From JAPUDQ01 sp964462335 (lineage in GTDB: Bacteria > Patescibacteriota > Saccharimonadia > Saccharimonadales > Saccharimonadaceae): a stretch of DNA of 22,179 nucleotides. Under the pieces are notes generated by a model. That model ran no database searches. It had not been told where the DNA came from and was given only the letters and a program-made list of their open reading frames with translations. Below are positions 1-5,414 of this stretch, piece by piece (positions within the stretch are counted from its first letter, which is position 1; every line of letters begins with the position of its first letter). The DNA is taken from NCBI GenBank assembly GCA_964462335.1, contig CAYWYG010000014.1, positions 1 to 22,179 on the forward strand. Direction: 5' to 3'. Made by a program: the position numbers and the translations under genes.

Positions 1-282
1 AAGCCGCTGGGCGATGTGCGGGTGATGATCTTTTCAGGGTCACTCGTCAAGGATTCGACAAGTGATGTTGATGTCTTGATCGCTGGCGATATCAACAAGA
101 CGCAGGCTAAAAAGTTCATCAAAGAACTCGAAGAAGAAGAGAACCGTAGCCTCAATTTTTCGGTCATGAGCTATCAAGATTTTTATTATCGACTCAGTAT
201 TCGTGATCGCTTCGTTGTGGCTATCACATCAGGCAAACATACCGTTATCGCTGATACTGAACAAATAGTAGATCAAACATAA
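1..282 (+). CDS. Nucleotidyltransferase-domain protein, 3' part (partial)
   Basis: The reading frame is open from base 1, so the gene begins upstream; the GTG at 16 is only an internal candidate start. The visible 93 residues contain GSLVKDSTSDVDVLIAGD, which matches the GS-x(n)-DxD metal-binding signature of minimal nucleotidyltransferases (Pol beta superfamily). An acidic helix follows (KKFIKELEEEENR). The tail, with VMSYQDFYYRLSIRDRFV and a final hydrophobic strand, resembles bacterial proteins that join an N-terminal winged-helix DNA-binding domain to such a nucleotidyltransferase. That N-terminal part would lie outside this window, so this is inference. The stop is 11 bases before the next gene, suggesting one transcript. 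Substrate unknown. Confidence 0.6.
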   Translation, partial: KPLGDVRVMIFSGSLVKDSTSDVDVLIAGDINKTQAKKFIKELEEEENRSLNFSVMSYQDFYYRLSIRDRFVVAITSGKHTVIADTEQIVDQT

Positions 283-293
283 GGGAGAGAGAA

Positions 294-917
294 ATGGACC
301 TAACTTATTGTGGTGGTAACTGCCTAGAAATCGCTGTAAAAAAAGAAACAATCGTCATTGATGGCGCACTTGGGAGTATCGGACTAAAGGATATTACAGA
401 GAAGGATGGTGTCTACATAGCCACTCAGCCTGTATTCAACCCTGCGGTGACTGATGCGATCACTATCGACGGACCTGGTGAGTATGAAGTCCGAGGTGTC
501 TCTATCAAAGGGGTAGCTGCACAACGCATGCTCGACGATAGTAGTGTAAAAAATGCGACGATGTATCGTATCGTAGCAGAAGGCGTATCGATTGTGGTCG
601 TCGGTCATGTTTATGCGCCATTGACCGAGACCCAGCTGGAGGCGCTCGGCGTCGTCGACATTGCGGTCGTGCCAGTAGGGGGAAATGGCTACACGCTTGA
701 CGGCCATCAAGCTGCAGCTGTCGTTCGGCAGCTCGAGCCAAAAGTCGTGATCCCAACGCATTACGAAGACAAAGGGGTGACCTATGAGGTACCACAGCAA
801 CCGTTGGCAGACTTCCTCAAAGAAGTTGGTGGCGAGCATCAGGTGATGGGCAGCTACAAGCTCAAAGGTGCCGTATTTCCATCATCTCTGACGGTCGTTG
901 AGCTCACTCGCTCTTGA
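294..917 (+). CDS. Metallo-beta-lactamase-fold protein (COG2220/UlaG-like), probably without the metal site
   Basis: This 207-residue protein has the layout of the short UlaG-like Zn-dependent hydrolases: N-terminal strand MDLTYCGGNCLEI, a DGPGEYEVRGVSIKG segment (59-73) typical of the family, and a C-terminal VVIPTHY (H156). The HxHxDH metal motif that should fall near residues 43-50 instead reads ATQPVFNP, so the catalytic histidines and aspartate are absent. It is likely a non-catalytic or altered-function member. Its ATG follows a GGGAGAGAG Shine-Dalgarno about 11 bases after the preceding stop, so it is probably cotranscribed with the nucleotidyltransferase-domain gene. No signal peptide or membrane segment is visible, so it is presumably cytoplasmic. 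Substrate or ligand cannot be named. Confidence 0.7.
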   Translation: MDLTYCGGNCLEIAVKKETIVIDGALGSIGLKDITEKDGVYIATQPVFNPAVTDAITIDGPGEYEVRGVSIKGVAAQRMLDDSSVKNATMYRIVAEGVSIVVVGHVYAPLTETQLEALGVVDIAVVPVGGNGYTLDGHQAAAVVRQLEPKVVIPTHYEDKGVTYEVPQQPLADFLKEVGGEHQVMGSYKLKGAVFPSSLTVVELTRS

Positions 918-942
918 CCTCTGTCGGGAAATCATATAAAAT
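914..942 (+). promoter_or_regulatory. Promoter for rpmB
   Basis: TTGACC (914-919) and TAAAAT (937-942) are separated by 17 bases; an overlapping TATAAA lies at 935. The element overlaps the end of the preceding gene and would start transcription about 30 bases upstream of the rpmB ATG, leaving room for the AAAGGATAA ribosome-binding site. Confidence 0.55.
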
Positions 943-977
943 AGTTCGAGCTTTAGGTAAAGATAAAGGATAACGAT

Positions 978-1172
978 ATGGCAGCACGATGTGAACTGAC
1001 CGGTAAAGGTAAGCAATTCGGCCACAATGTGAGCTTCTCTTTGCGACGCACCAACCGTGTCTTTAAACCAAATCTTCAGAAGAAAACATTTGTCGTCGAT
1101 GGACAGAAGGTCACTATGAACCTGAGTACACAGGCGATACGTATACTCAAGAAAAAAGGCATTATTTCTTGA
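978..1172 (+). CDS. rpmB: 50S ribosomal protein bL28
   Basis: The 64-residue basic protein begins MAARCELTGKGKQFGHNVS, the bL28 signature, continues with the RRTNRVFKPNLQKK RNA-binding stretch, and ends STQAIRILKKKGI, all in family order and at the usual length. It belongs to the large ribosomal subunit. The ATG follows AAAGGATAACGAT, an acceptable Shine-Dalgarno. It has its own promoter upstream and a hairpin downstream, so it looks like a single-gene unit. Only one cysteine is present, so this is a zinc-free form. Confidence 0.93.
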   Translation: MAARCELTGKGKQFGHNVSFSLRRTNRVFKPNLQKKTFVVDGQKVTMNLSTQAIRILKKKGIIS

Positions 1173-1190
1173 GTCTGTAGGCACAGAATA

Positions 1191-1235
1191 AAGAGGCCAT
1201 TGTGAGGTCGGTGTAGAGCGCCGGCCTCTTGCTTC
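1191..1235 (+). terminator. Hairpin after rpmB
   Basis: AAGAGGCC (1191-1198) pairs with GGCCTCTT (1223-1230). An alternative stem GAGGTCGG (1204-1211) / CCGGCCTC (1221-1228) shares the 3' arm. The following bases (GCTTCTAC) are only weakly T-rich. It sits 18 bases after the rpmB stop, which suits a terminator, though attenuator-like alternative pairing is possible. Confidence 0.45.
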
Positions 1236-1252
1236 TACAGATGATGCAAGCC

Positions 1253-1281
1253 TTGGGCTTCAGAGATATTCAAGGTATAAT
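1253..1281 (+). promoter_or_regulatory. Promoter of the M50 protease gene, apparently leaderless
   Basis: TTGGGC (1253-1258), a 17-base spacer and a perfect TATAAT (1276-1281). The -10 ends only 6 bases before the ATG at 1288, so the expected +1 coincides with the start codon and there is no room for a ribosome-binding site. Confidence 0.7.
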
Positions 1282-1287
1282 TGTGAC

Positions 1288-1929
1288 ATGAATATCGATG
1301 TTAGCTATCTGATGATTGTCCTGACCGTTATCTTGCTATCGATGACCGCTCATGAGGCAATGCATGGCTATATGGCGTACTGGCTGGGAGACCATACGGC
1401 AAAAAATGAAGGTCGGCTTACTCTCAATCCGATCATGCATATTGATCCTGTGTTGACGATTGCAATGCCACTTTTGCTCGCGCTCGTGGGCGCGCCAATA
1501 TTTGGTGGTGCGAAACCAGTACCATTCAATCCTTTTGCCGTACGCGGCGGCGCATATGGTGCTGCATTGGTTGGTCTCATCGGTCCGCTGACCAATCTCG
1601 TTCTGTCTTTTGCCTTTTTTGCGATATACGCACTGTGCGGCATGCCGCAGGGACTCGCAGGGGATTTTCTCCAACTAGCTGTTGCCGTAAATCTAGGATT
1701 CTTTATATTCAATATGATACCCATCCCGCCACTTGATGGTTCGCGAGCACTTTATGCAGTCGCTCCTGAGAGCGTGCAAAATATAATGGATTATATTGAG
1801 CGCAATGGTCTCTTGGTGGTCTTTGCCCTCGTCATGCTGTTTAGCTCGCAAATCGGTCAGATTATTGTCACCGCCCAACAGGCGATACTACGGGTATACG
1901 GGGCGCTGTTTGGTATAACCATCGTCTAA
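1288..1929 (+). CDS. Site-2 protease family (M50) membrane metalloprotease
   Basis: This 213-residue, strongly hydrophobic protein carries the zinc-protease motif HEAMH (H22-H26, HExxH) within the first membrane segment. The second M50 motif is NMIPIPPLDG (142-151), where D150 would be the third zinc ligand. Four to five hydrophobic segments surround them. It is the compact M50B form without a PDZ domain, as in SpoIVFB-like and many Patescibacteria proteins. Family members cut substrates inside the membrane, often in signalling or signal-peptide clean-up; the substrate here is unknown. The ATG at 1288 is favoured because a TATAAT lies 6 bases upstream, implying a leaderless mRNA. All catalytic residues appear intact. 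Confidence 0.88.
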   Translation: MNIDVSYLMIVLTVILLSMTAHEAMHGYMAYWLGDHTAKNEGRLTLNPIMHIDPVLTIAMPLLLALVGAPIFGGAKPVPFNPFAVRGGAYGAALVGLIGPLTNLVLSFAFFAIYALCGMPQGLAGDFLQLAVAVNLGFFIFNMIPIPPLDGSRALYAVAPESVQNIMDYIERNGLLVVFALVMLFSSQIGQIIVTAQQAILRVYGALFGITIV

Positions 1930-1965
1930 CTACTAGATAATGGACGGCGACGGCGATATAATGTA

Positions 1966-2118
1966 AGTGTCCTTCGATATAGTTCCGAGGATTATGATTT
2001 CCTAACATCAAGATGAAAGGGAGCTCAATATTTGGACGCCTTTTGGGGCGTACGTGAGAGCACCCACCTTGCGCTTACGCGGGGGATTCATCTATCCTCG
2101 GACTCCGAAGGGCATTTT
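1966..2118 (+). ncRNA. Candidate 6S-like structured RNA
   Basis: A TATAAT (1957-1962) without a clear -35 precedes a non-coding stretch that folds on itself over its full length. CCTTCG (1971-1976) pairs with CGAAGG (2106-2111). After a small internal loop, CCGAGGAT (1985-1992) pairs with ATCCTCGG (2094-2101). A large unpaired region follows, and then distal hairpins such as ACGCC-TTTT-GGGGCGT near 2036. A long closing stem, a central bubble and an apical hairpin at about 150 nt is the 6S RNA plan, in which the RNA imitates an open promoter and binds RNA polymerase. This is assigned by shape, not by a confident sequence match; another structured RNA is possible. Confidence 0.45.
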
Positions 2119-2122
2119 GTAA

Positions 2123-2277
2123 CAGGGTGTAGCTTAGTCTGGTAAAGCGCTGCGCTGGGTGAAAACCGCCTGTGGCGGTTTGCAAGGGAGCCAACTCTTG
2201 CGAACTGGTTCGCAAAGATGTTGTGATGGGGTCGCGGAACGTGACTGCAGAGGTCGACTAGTATAAACTGGACGTAT
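2123..2277 (+). pseudogene. Decayed proline-tRNA-like relic with two hairpins
   Basis: CAGGGTGTAG at 2123 followed by a D-arm (GCTT-AGTCTGGTA-AAGC) and GCGCTGCGCTGGG (2147-2159) reproduces the 5' half of a tRNA-Pro. The same 13-base block occurs in the intact tRNA at 2301-2313. The continuation is lost: from 2160 come two hairpins, AAACCGCC-TGT-GGCGGTTT (2163-2181) and TTGCGAA-CTGG-TTCGCAA (2198-2215). A second shared block, TGCAGAGGTC (2246-2255), matches the 3' anticodon stem and variable loop of the intact gene (2316-2325). No T-arm or matching acceptor strand follows. The D-stem differs from the intact gene by paired changes, so it was probably once a separate functional tRNA. Confidence 0.5.
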
Positions 2278-2353
2278 CGGGGTTTAGCGCAGTTGGTAGC
2301 GCGCTGCGCTGGGGGTGCAGAGGTCATCGGTTCGAATCCGGTAACCCCGACCA
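2278..2353 (+). tRNA. tRNA-Pro (anticodon GGG)
   Basis: The 76-nt cloverleaf is complete. The acceptor CGGGGTT pairs with AACCCCG, the D-stem is GCGC/GCGC, the anticodon stem CTGCG/TGCAG encloses loop CTGGGGG with anticodon GGG at positions 34-36, and the T-arm is ATCGG-TTCGAAT-CCGGT. The discriminator is A and the CCA end is encoded (2351-2353). It reads codons CCC and CCU. The next gene's ATG lies only 10 bases downstream, so tRNA and methyltransferase are probably on one transcript. Confidence 0.95.
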
Positions 2354-2362
2354 AATTTGAAG

Positions 2363-2941
2363 ATGAAAAAAGATTACTGGGATTTTACGAAGCAAGAGCC
2401 ATTCGTCGAAATTGCTGCTAGATATATGTCGTCTCATGGGAAAGCTTTAGATATTGGCTGTGGTGACGGAAGAAATGCGATATATCTTGCTCGAGAAGGT
2501 TTTACGGTTTGTGCAGTTGATGTGGATGCAGATAAATTTAGTCTTATACATTCTTATAATCTCGATCACAGCCCAAAGATATCAACTGCTGTTAGCGACA
2601 TTCTAGCATTCACATCAGATGAACAGTACGACTTAATTGTTTGTGACATGGTGCTGCATTTTCTAACAACATCATTAGAAGTCGACGATGCTATATGCAT
2701 CCTGAAAAATATGACAGCTAGGGGCGGCATACATGCGATTAGTGCTTACACTGACAAGAACGCGATAGGTAAGCGTCCATATCTATTCATGCCTAATGAG
2801 CTTAGGGATTGTTACGAGGGGTGGGAAATCCTACAGTATAATGAAGTCCCAACTAAATGGTTCCTTATGCCTGGAGAAGATACGCCTAGGAGAAACGAAG
2901 CGGTGTACCTGATTGCAAGAAAAAAGTATAATAGTAAGTAA
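2363..2941 (+). CDS. Class I SAM-dependent methyltransferase (TehB-like)
   Basis: The 192-residue protein has the Rossmann methyltransferase motif I ALDIGCGDGRNAIYLA (28-43) and the acidic end of strand 2 in CAVDVD (50-55), which would hold SAM. The motif IV region YDLIVCDMVLHFL and a C-terminal strand EAVYLIARK complete the fold. The overall layout resembles TehB/small-molecule methyltransferases rather than rRNA enzymes; the substrate is unknown. The ATG at 2363 lies 10 bases after the tRNA CCA end; an in-frame TTG at 2357 is an alternative. There is no Shine-Dalgarno, so 3' processing of the tRNA would leave a nearly leaderless message. Its bases look more AT-rich than the neighbours, perhaps a sign of transfer. 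Confidence 0.75.
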   Translation: MKKDYWDFTKQEPFVEIAARYMSSHGKALDIGCGDGRNAIYLAREGFTVCAVDVDADKFSLIHSYNLDHSPKISTAVSDILAFTSDEQYDLIVCDMVLHFLTTSLEVDDAICILKNMTARGGIHAISAYTDKNAIGKRPYLFMPNELRDCYEGWEILQYNEVPTKWFLMPGEDTPRRNEAVYLIARKKYNSK

Positions 2942-2943
2942 GT

Positions 2944-3816
2944 ATGAAACAAAAAGTTGTCACCAAGGCCATTGTTAAACAAGACGGCAAAGTTCTCCTC
3001 CTTAGGCGCAGAGGAGGTAGGCCATCAATCGCTGGGTTGTATGAACTACCCGGCGGACGGGTACATATCACCCAACAGCCAAAGGATGCGCTCGAACACG
3101 CCTTCAACATCCACCTTGGCGTCAGTGCCGAGACCGTGCAACTTGACGACGTCATGACTTTTATTGACCCCGACGATCGCGAGCTCCAGTATCTCTTTAT
3201 ACTTTTCCAGGCAAGCCTCAAAGTTACCGATCGTACTATCGCGCTAAGTGATGAATACGACAGATATGTCTGGAAGCAGTTGTCAGATATACAACTAGAA
3301 GAAATCACTCAGTCCACACAACAATTGCTAGGATTGGTACCGGTCGCTTATTCGACGAGAGGAGAGGAGGAAGTGGTTGTGATTCGTGATGCAAAAGGTA
3401 CAACGTGTGAAAAAGTCGTAGCCTACAGCGATGGCGGCTCTCGTGGCAATCCCGGCCCGTCGGCGAGCGGCTATGTGCTGCTTGATGAGGGCGGTAAAGT
3501 CATCTATGAGGGCGGGTCATTCCTCGGCATCACGACCAATAATGTTGCCGAATACCAAGCTGTCTATTTGGCACTCGAAAAGGCGCTAGAGTTTGGGGCA
3601 TGTGTCGTCGATATGCGCATGGACAGCCAGCTCGTCGCCAATCAGATGAACGGCATTTATCGTGTCAAACATCCTGATCTTGCGGCTATCCATGCGCGTA
3701 TCCAAGAAATGTCGGCACAATTTGAAAAAGTGACCTATACCTATGTTGCTCGTGAGTACAACAAACTCGCCGACGGTATGGTCAATAAGATACTTGATCA
3801 GCACGAAAACGAATAG
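2944..3816 (+). CDS. Nudix-like domain fused to ribonuclease HI
   Basis: Residues 1-130 follow the Nudix fold (KAIVKQDGKVLLLRRR, then GLYELPGGRV). The Nudix box is degenerate: counting from G38, the expected E, R, E, E, E are Q44, H52, A53, I56 and H57, so pyrophosphohydrolase activity is unlikely. Residues 155-285 are an RNase HI domain with all four catalytic acids: D163 in YSDGGSRGNPGP, E203 in NNVAEY, D227 in MRMDSQL and D277 in NKLADGMVNK. The enzyme should cut RNA in RNA-DNA hybrids, for example at primers or R-loops. A linker of about 25 residues joins the halves. The ATG is 3 bases after the methyltransferase stop; a TATAAT at 2927-2932 could also give a short-leader transcript. Confidence 0.88.
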   Translation: MKQKVVTKAIVKQDGKVLLLRRRGGRPSIAGLYELPGGRVHITQQPKDALEHAFNIHLGVSAETVQLDDVMTFIDPDDRELQYLFILFQASLKVTDRTIALSDEYDRYVWKQLSDIQLEEITQSTQQLLGLVPVAYSTRGEEEVVVIRDAKGTTCEKVVAYSDGGSRGNPGPSASGYVLLDEGGKVIYEGGSFLGITTNNVAEYQAVYLALEKALEFGACVVDMRMDSQLVANQMNGIYRVKHPDLAAIHARIQEMSAQFEKVTYTYVAREYNKLADGMVNKILDQHENE

Positions 3817-3822
3817 ATACGT

Positions 3823-3828
3823 TATAAT
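3823..3828 (+). promoter_or_regulatory. -10 element of rnpB
   Basis: A perfect TATAAT ends 8 bases before GTCAGATCAT (3837), the 5' strand of P1 of RNase P RNA. The correct spacing to the RNA start supports it; no good -35 hexamer is visible at 16-18 bases upstream. Confidence 0.6.
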
Positions 3829-3833
3829 AGACA

Positions 3834-4204
3834 ATCGTCAGATCATTAGGTGATGGCTCGTACATTTCGTACTAGAGGAAAGTCCGGGCAGTATGGGACA
3901 AAGACAGCCGCTAACGGCGGCCGGGGGCGACCCTAGGGAAAGTGCCACAGAAACGATACCGCCCTCATTATCCTGATCGGTAAAGCGATCACGAGGGTAA
4001 GGGTGAAAGGAGCGGTGTAAGAGACCGCAGTCGACCACGGTGACGTGGAAGAGAGGTAAACCCTGTCTGCTGCAAGGAGATCTGGGCCCCGCCACTTGGC
4101 GGGCCAGTCCTGTTGTCTCAGATCGATAAACCCGCTTGATCCGCCAGCTGGCGGACTAGATAGATCATCATCCACGACAGAACCCGGCTTATCGATGATC
4201 TGAC
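3834..4204 (+). ncRNA. rnpB: RNase P RNA, bacterial type A
   Basis: This is the catalytic RNA that removes 5' leaders from pre-tRNAs. P1 is formed by GTCAGATCAT (3837-3846) and ATGATCTGAC (4195-4204). The universally conserved core is present: AGAGGAAAGTCCGGGC (3874-3889, 5' strand of P4), ACAGAAA (3947-3953), GGGTGAAAGGAG near 4000, GGTAAACCC (4055-4063) and GACAGAACCCGGCTTAT (4176-4192, 3' strand of P4). Where P15/L15 is expected, the sequence is a simple hairpin CCCGCC-ACTT-GGCGGG (about 4088-4103), and the usual internal loop with GGU, which pairs with the tRNA CCA end, is not apparent. The gene has its own -10 element and ends in a strong hairpin shared with the convergent rplT. Confidence 0.95.
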
Positions 4205-4239
4205 ATCTTAAAACCCGCAGGTATGCGGGTTTTAAGATG
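4204..4239. terminator. Bidirectional terminator between rnpB and rplT
   Basis: A perfect 16-bp stem (arms 4204-4219 and 4224-4239) with loop GGTA. Each 3' arm carries a TTTTAAGATG stretch, so T-richness lies inside the stem and no T-tract follows. Position directly after the last base of RNase P RNA and 17 bases from the rplT stop suits termination from both sides. Confidence 0.65.
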
Positions 4240-4256
4240 GTTGAAATACCGAAAAC

Positions 4257-4598
4257 CTATTTGACGGATTTGACGATCGCGGCAAAGGCAGCTGGTTCAC
4301 GGGCGGCAAGCTCGGCAAGTGTCTTGCGGTCAAGCTCGATGCCTTTGACTTTTAGATCGTTCATCAATTTGCCATAGGTCGTGCCGTTTTCACGGGCGGC
4401 AGCATTGATACGGGTGATCCAGAGACTACGGAGGTCACGTCGTTTGTTGCGTCGGTCACGATACGCGTACTCAAGCGCGCGGGTGACAGCTTGTTTGGCG
4501 AGGCGGAAGCTGCGGGTGCGGGCATGCTGCATACCTTTGGCTTCAGCCAATACTTTACGGTGTTTGGCGCGTCCAGTGACGCCACGTTTGATTCTCAT
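4257..4598 (-). CDS. rplT: 50S ribosomal protein bL20
   Basis: The 113-residue basic protein starts MRIKRGVTGRAKHRKVL and has the family's long N-terminal RNA-binding helix followed by DLRSLWITRINAAARENG and the C-terminal globular part (YGKLMNDLKVKGIELDRKTLAELA). bL20 is an early assembly protein of the 50S subunit and in several bacteria represses its own operon. The ATG follows a TAGGAGT Shine-Dalgarno and lies 5 bases after the rpmI stop. It is the last gene of the infC-rpmI-rplT set, ending at the hairpin shared with rnpB. The start and length are as expected for the family. Confidence 0.96.
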   Translation of the reverse strand: MRIKRGVTGRAKHRKVLAEAKGMQHARTRSFRLAKQAVTRALEYAYRDRRNKRRDLRSLWITRINAAARENGTTYGKLMNDLKVKGIELDRKTLAELAAREPAAFAAIVKSVK

Positions 4599-4603
4599 AA
4601 CAG

Positions 4604-4798
4604 TTAGACTCCTAGCGATCGTTTAATATTTTTGGCGATTTTGCCAGTGATTTCGGCAGGTGAGCCGATGACACGCTTGCGGCGGGCGCTTTTGCCAGCC
4701 AAAAAATGTCCGCCGAACGCGCGGCGTCGCATGACTTTGCCGGTCGGCGTCTGTTTGATCCGTTTGGCGGTGCTTTTGTGGGTTTTGAGCTTTGGCAT
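4604..4798 (-). CDS. rpmI: 50S ribosomal protein bL35
   Basis: The 64-residue protein MPKLKTHKSTAKRIKQTPTGKVMRRRAFGGH matches bL35 along its whole length, including the very basic LAGKSARRKR segment. It is a small protein of the large ribosomal subunit. Its ATG overlaps the infC stop by one base (TAATG), so translation is probably coupled to that of IF3. The order infC-rpmI-rplT is the standard bacterial one. Confidence 0.96.
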   Translation of the reverse strand: MPKLKTHKSTAKRIKQTPTGKVMRRRAFGGHFLAGKSARRKRVIGSPAEITGKIAKNIKRSLGV

Positions 4799-5307
4799 TA
4801 TTTTCTCCTTACGGAAACGCTTAGGTTACGGCCAGCCATGACCGGAGTACCTTCGACAACTGCACCTTCAGATAGAGATTCGATGATCTTTTTCATCAGC
4901 TCATGACCGATTTCTTGATGAGCCATTTCGCGACCTCTGAAAAATATCATGATCTTCACCTTGTCGCCGTCTTCGAGAAAATCGCGTATTTTGCGAAGTT
5001 TGATCTCGAGATCATGCTGACCGATTTTGAGACCGAGACGCATTTGTTTGACGTCTCCACCTTTGGCATTCTTGCGGATCCGCTGTTGTTCCTTCATCTT
5101 TTGATACTGGAATTTACCCCAGTCTACGATTTTGGCAACAGGCGGAGATGCCTGAGGTGATATCTCGACCAGATCAAGTCCGGCCTTCTCGGCTTCTGAA
5201 AGTGCAGCACTGCGCGATAAGATGCCGAGCTGTTCGCCCGATGCACCTATCACTCGCAACTCCGATGCGCGTATAGCACCGTTGATGCGCGTCGATCGAT
5301 TGTTGAT
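4798..5307 (-). CDS. infC: Translation initiation factor IF-3, apparently starting at AUC
   Basis: IF3 binds the 30S subunit and checks the start codon. From the TTG at 5259 the protein would begin LRVIGASGEQLG and lose the conserved opening. Reading upstream in frame gives INNRSTRINGAIRASELRVIG, matching the family's RIN-x2-IRA-x-E-RVI start. The first codon with a ribosome-binding site is ATC (complement 5305-5307), placed 5 bases after AAGAGGAG. A stop (TAG, complement 5335-5337) closes the frame above, and no ATG, GTG or TTG lies between. From ATC the protein is 169 residues, the usual size, with the N-domain, the linker (KFQYQKMKEQQRIRKNAK) and the C-domain intact. Rare AUU/AUC/AUA starts on infC allow IF3 to repress its own translation in other bacteria; the same is inferred here. 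Confidence 0.93.
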   Translation of the reverse strand: MNNRSTRINGAIRASELRVIGASGEQLGILSRSAALSEAEKAGLDLVEISPQASPPVAKIVDWGKFQYQKMKEQQRIRKNAKGGDVKQMRLGLKIGQHDLEIKLRKIRDFLEDGDKVKIMIFFRGREMAHQEIGHELMKKIIESLSEGAVVEGTPVMAGRNLSVSVRRK

Positions 5308-5380
5308 ACCGTCTCCTCTTATGTGCGCGGCCGCCTATCATGACGATTGCAACCAACGCGGGTTATTATTTTCACGAGTC

Positions 5381-5409
5381 ATTGTAACAGATAGGGGAGT
5401 GGAATGCAA
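5381..5409 (-). promoter_or_regulatory. Promoter of the infC operon
   Basis: On the minus strand, TTGCAT (complement 5404-5409) and TACAAT (complement 5381-5386) are 17 bases apart. The predicted +1 near 5374 gives an untranslated leader of about 67 bases before the AUC start. It lies between the comM stop and infC, so infC-rpmI-rplT can be transcribed separately from comM. Confidence 0.65.
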
Positions 5410-5414
5410 CCGTA

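Noticed and set aside
2123..2277. Group I intron splitting a tRNA-Pro
   Set aside because: The insert is only about 85 bases, shows no group I core pairing that I can recognise, and no 3' tRNA half with a matching acceptor strand and T-arm follows.
2088..2354. 88-residue minus-strand open frame (MVGVTGFEPMTS start)
   Set aside because: It is the antisense of tRNA-Pro, its relic and the 6S-like RNA; this is a well-known type of false protein call over tRNA genes.
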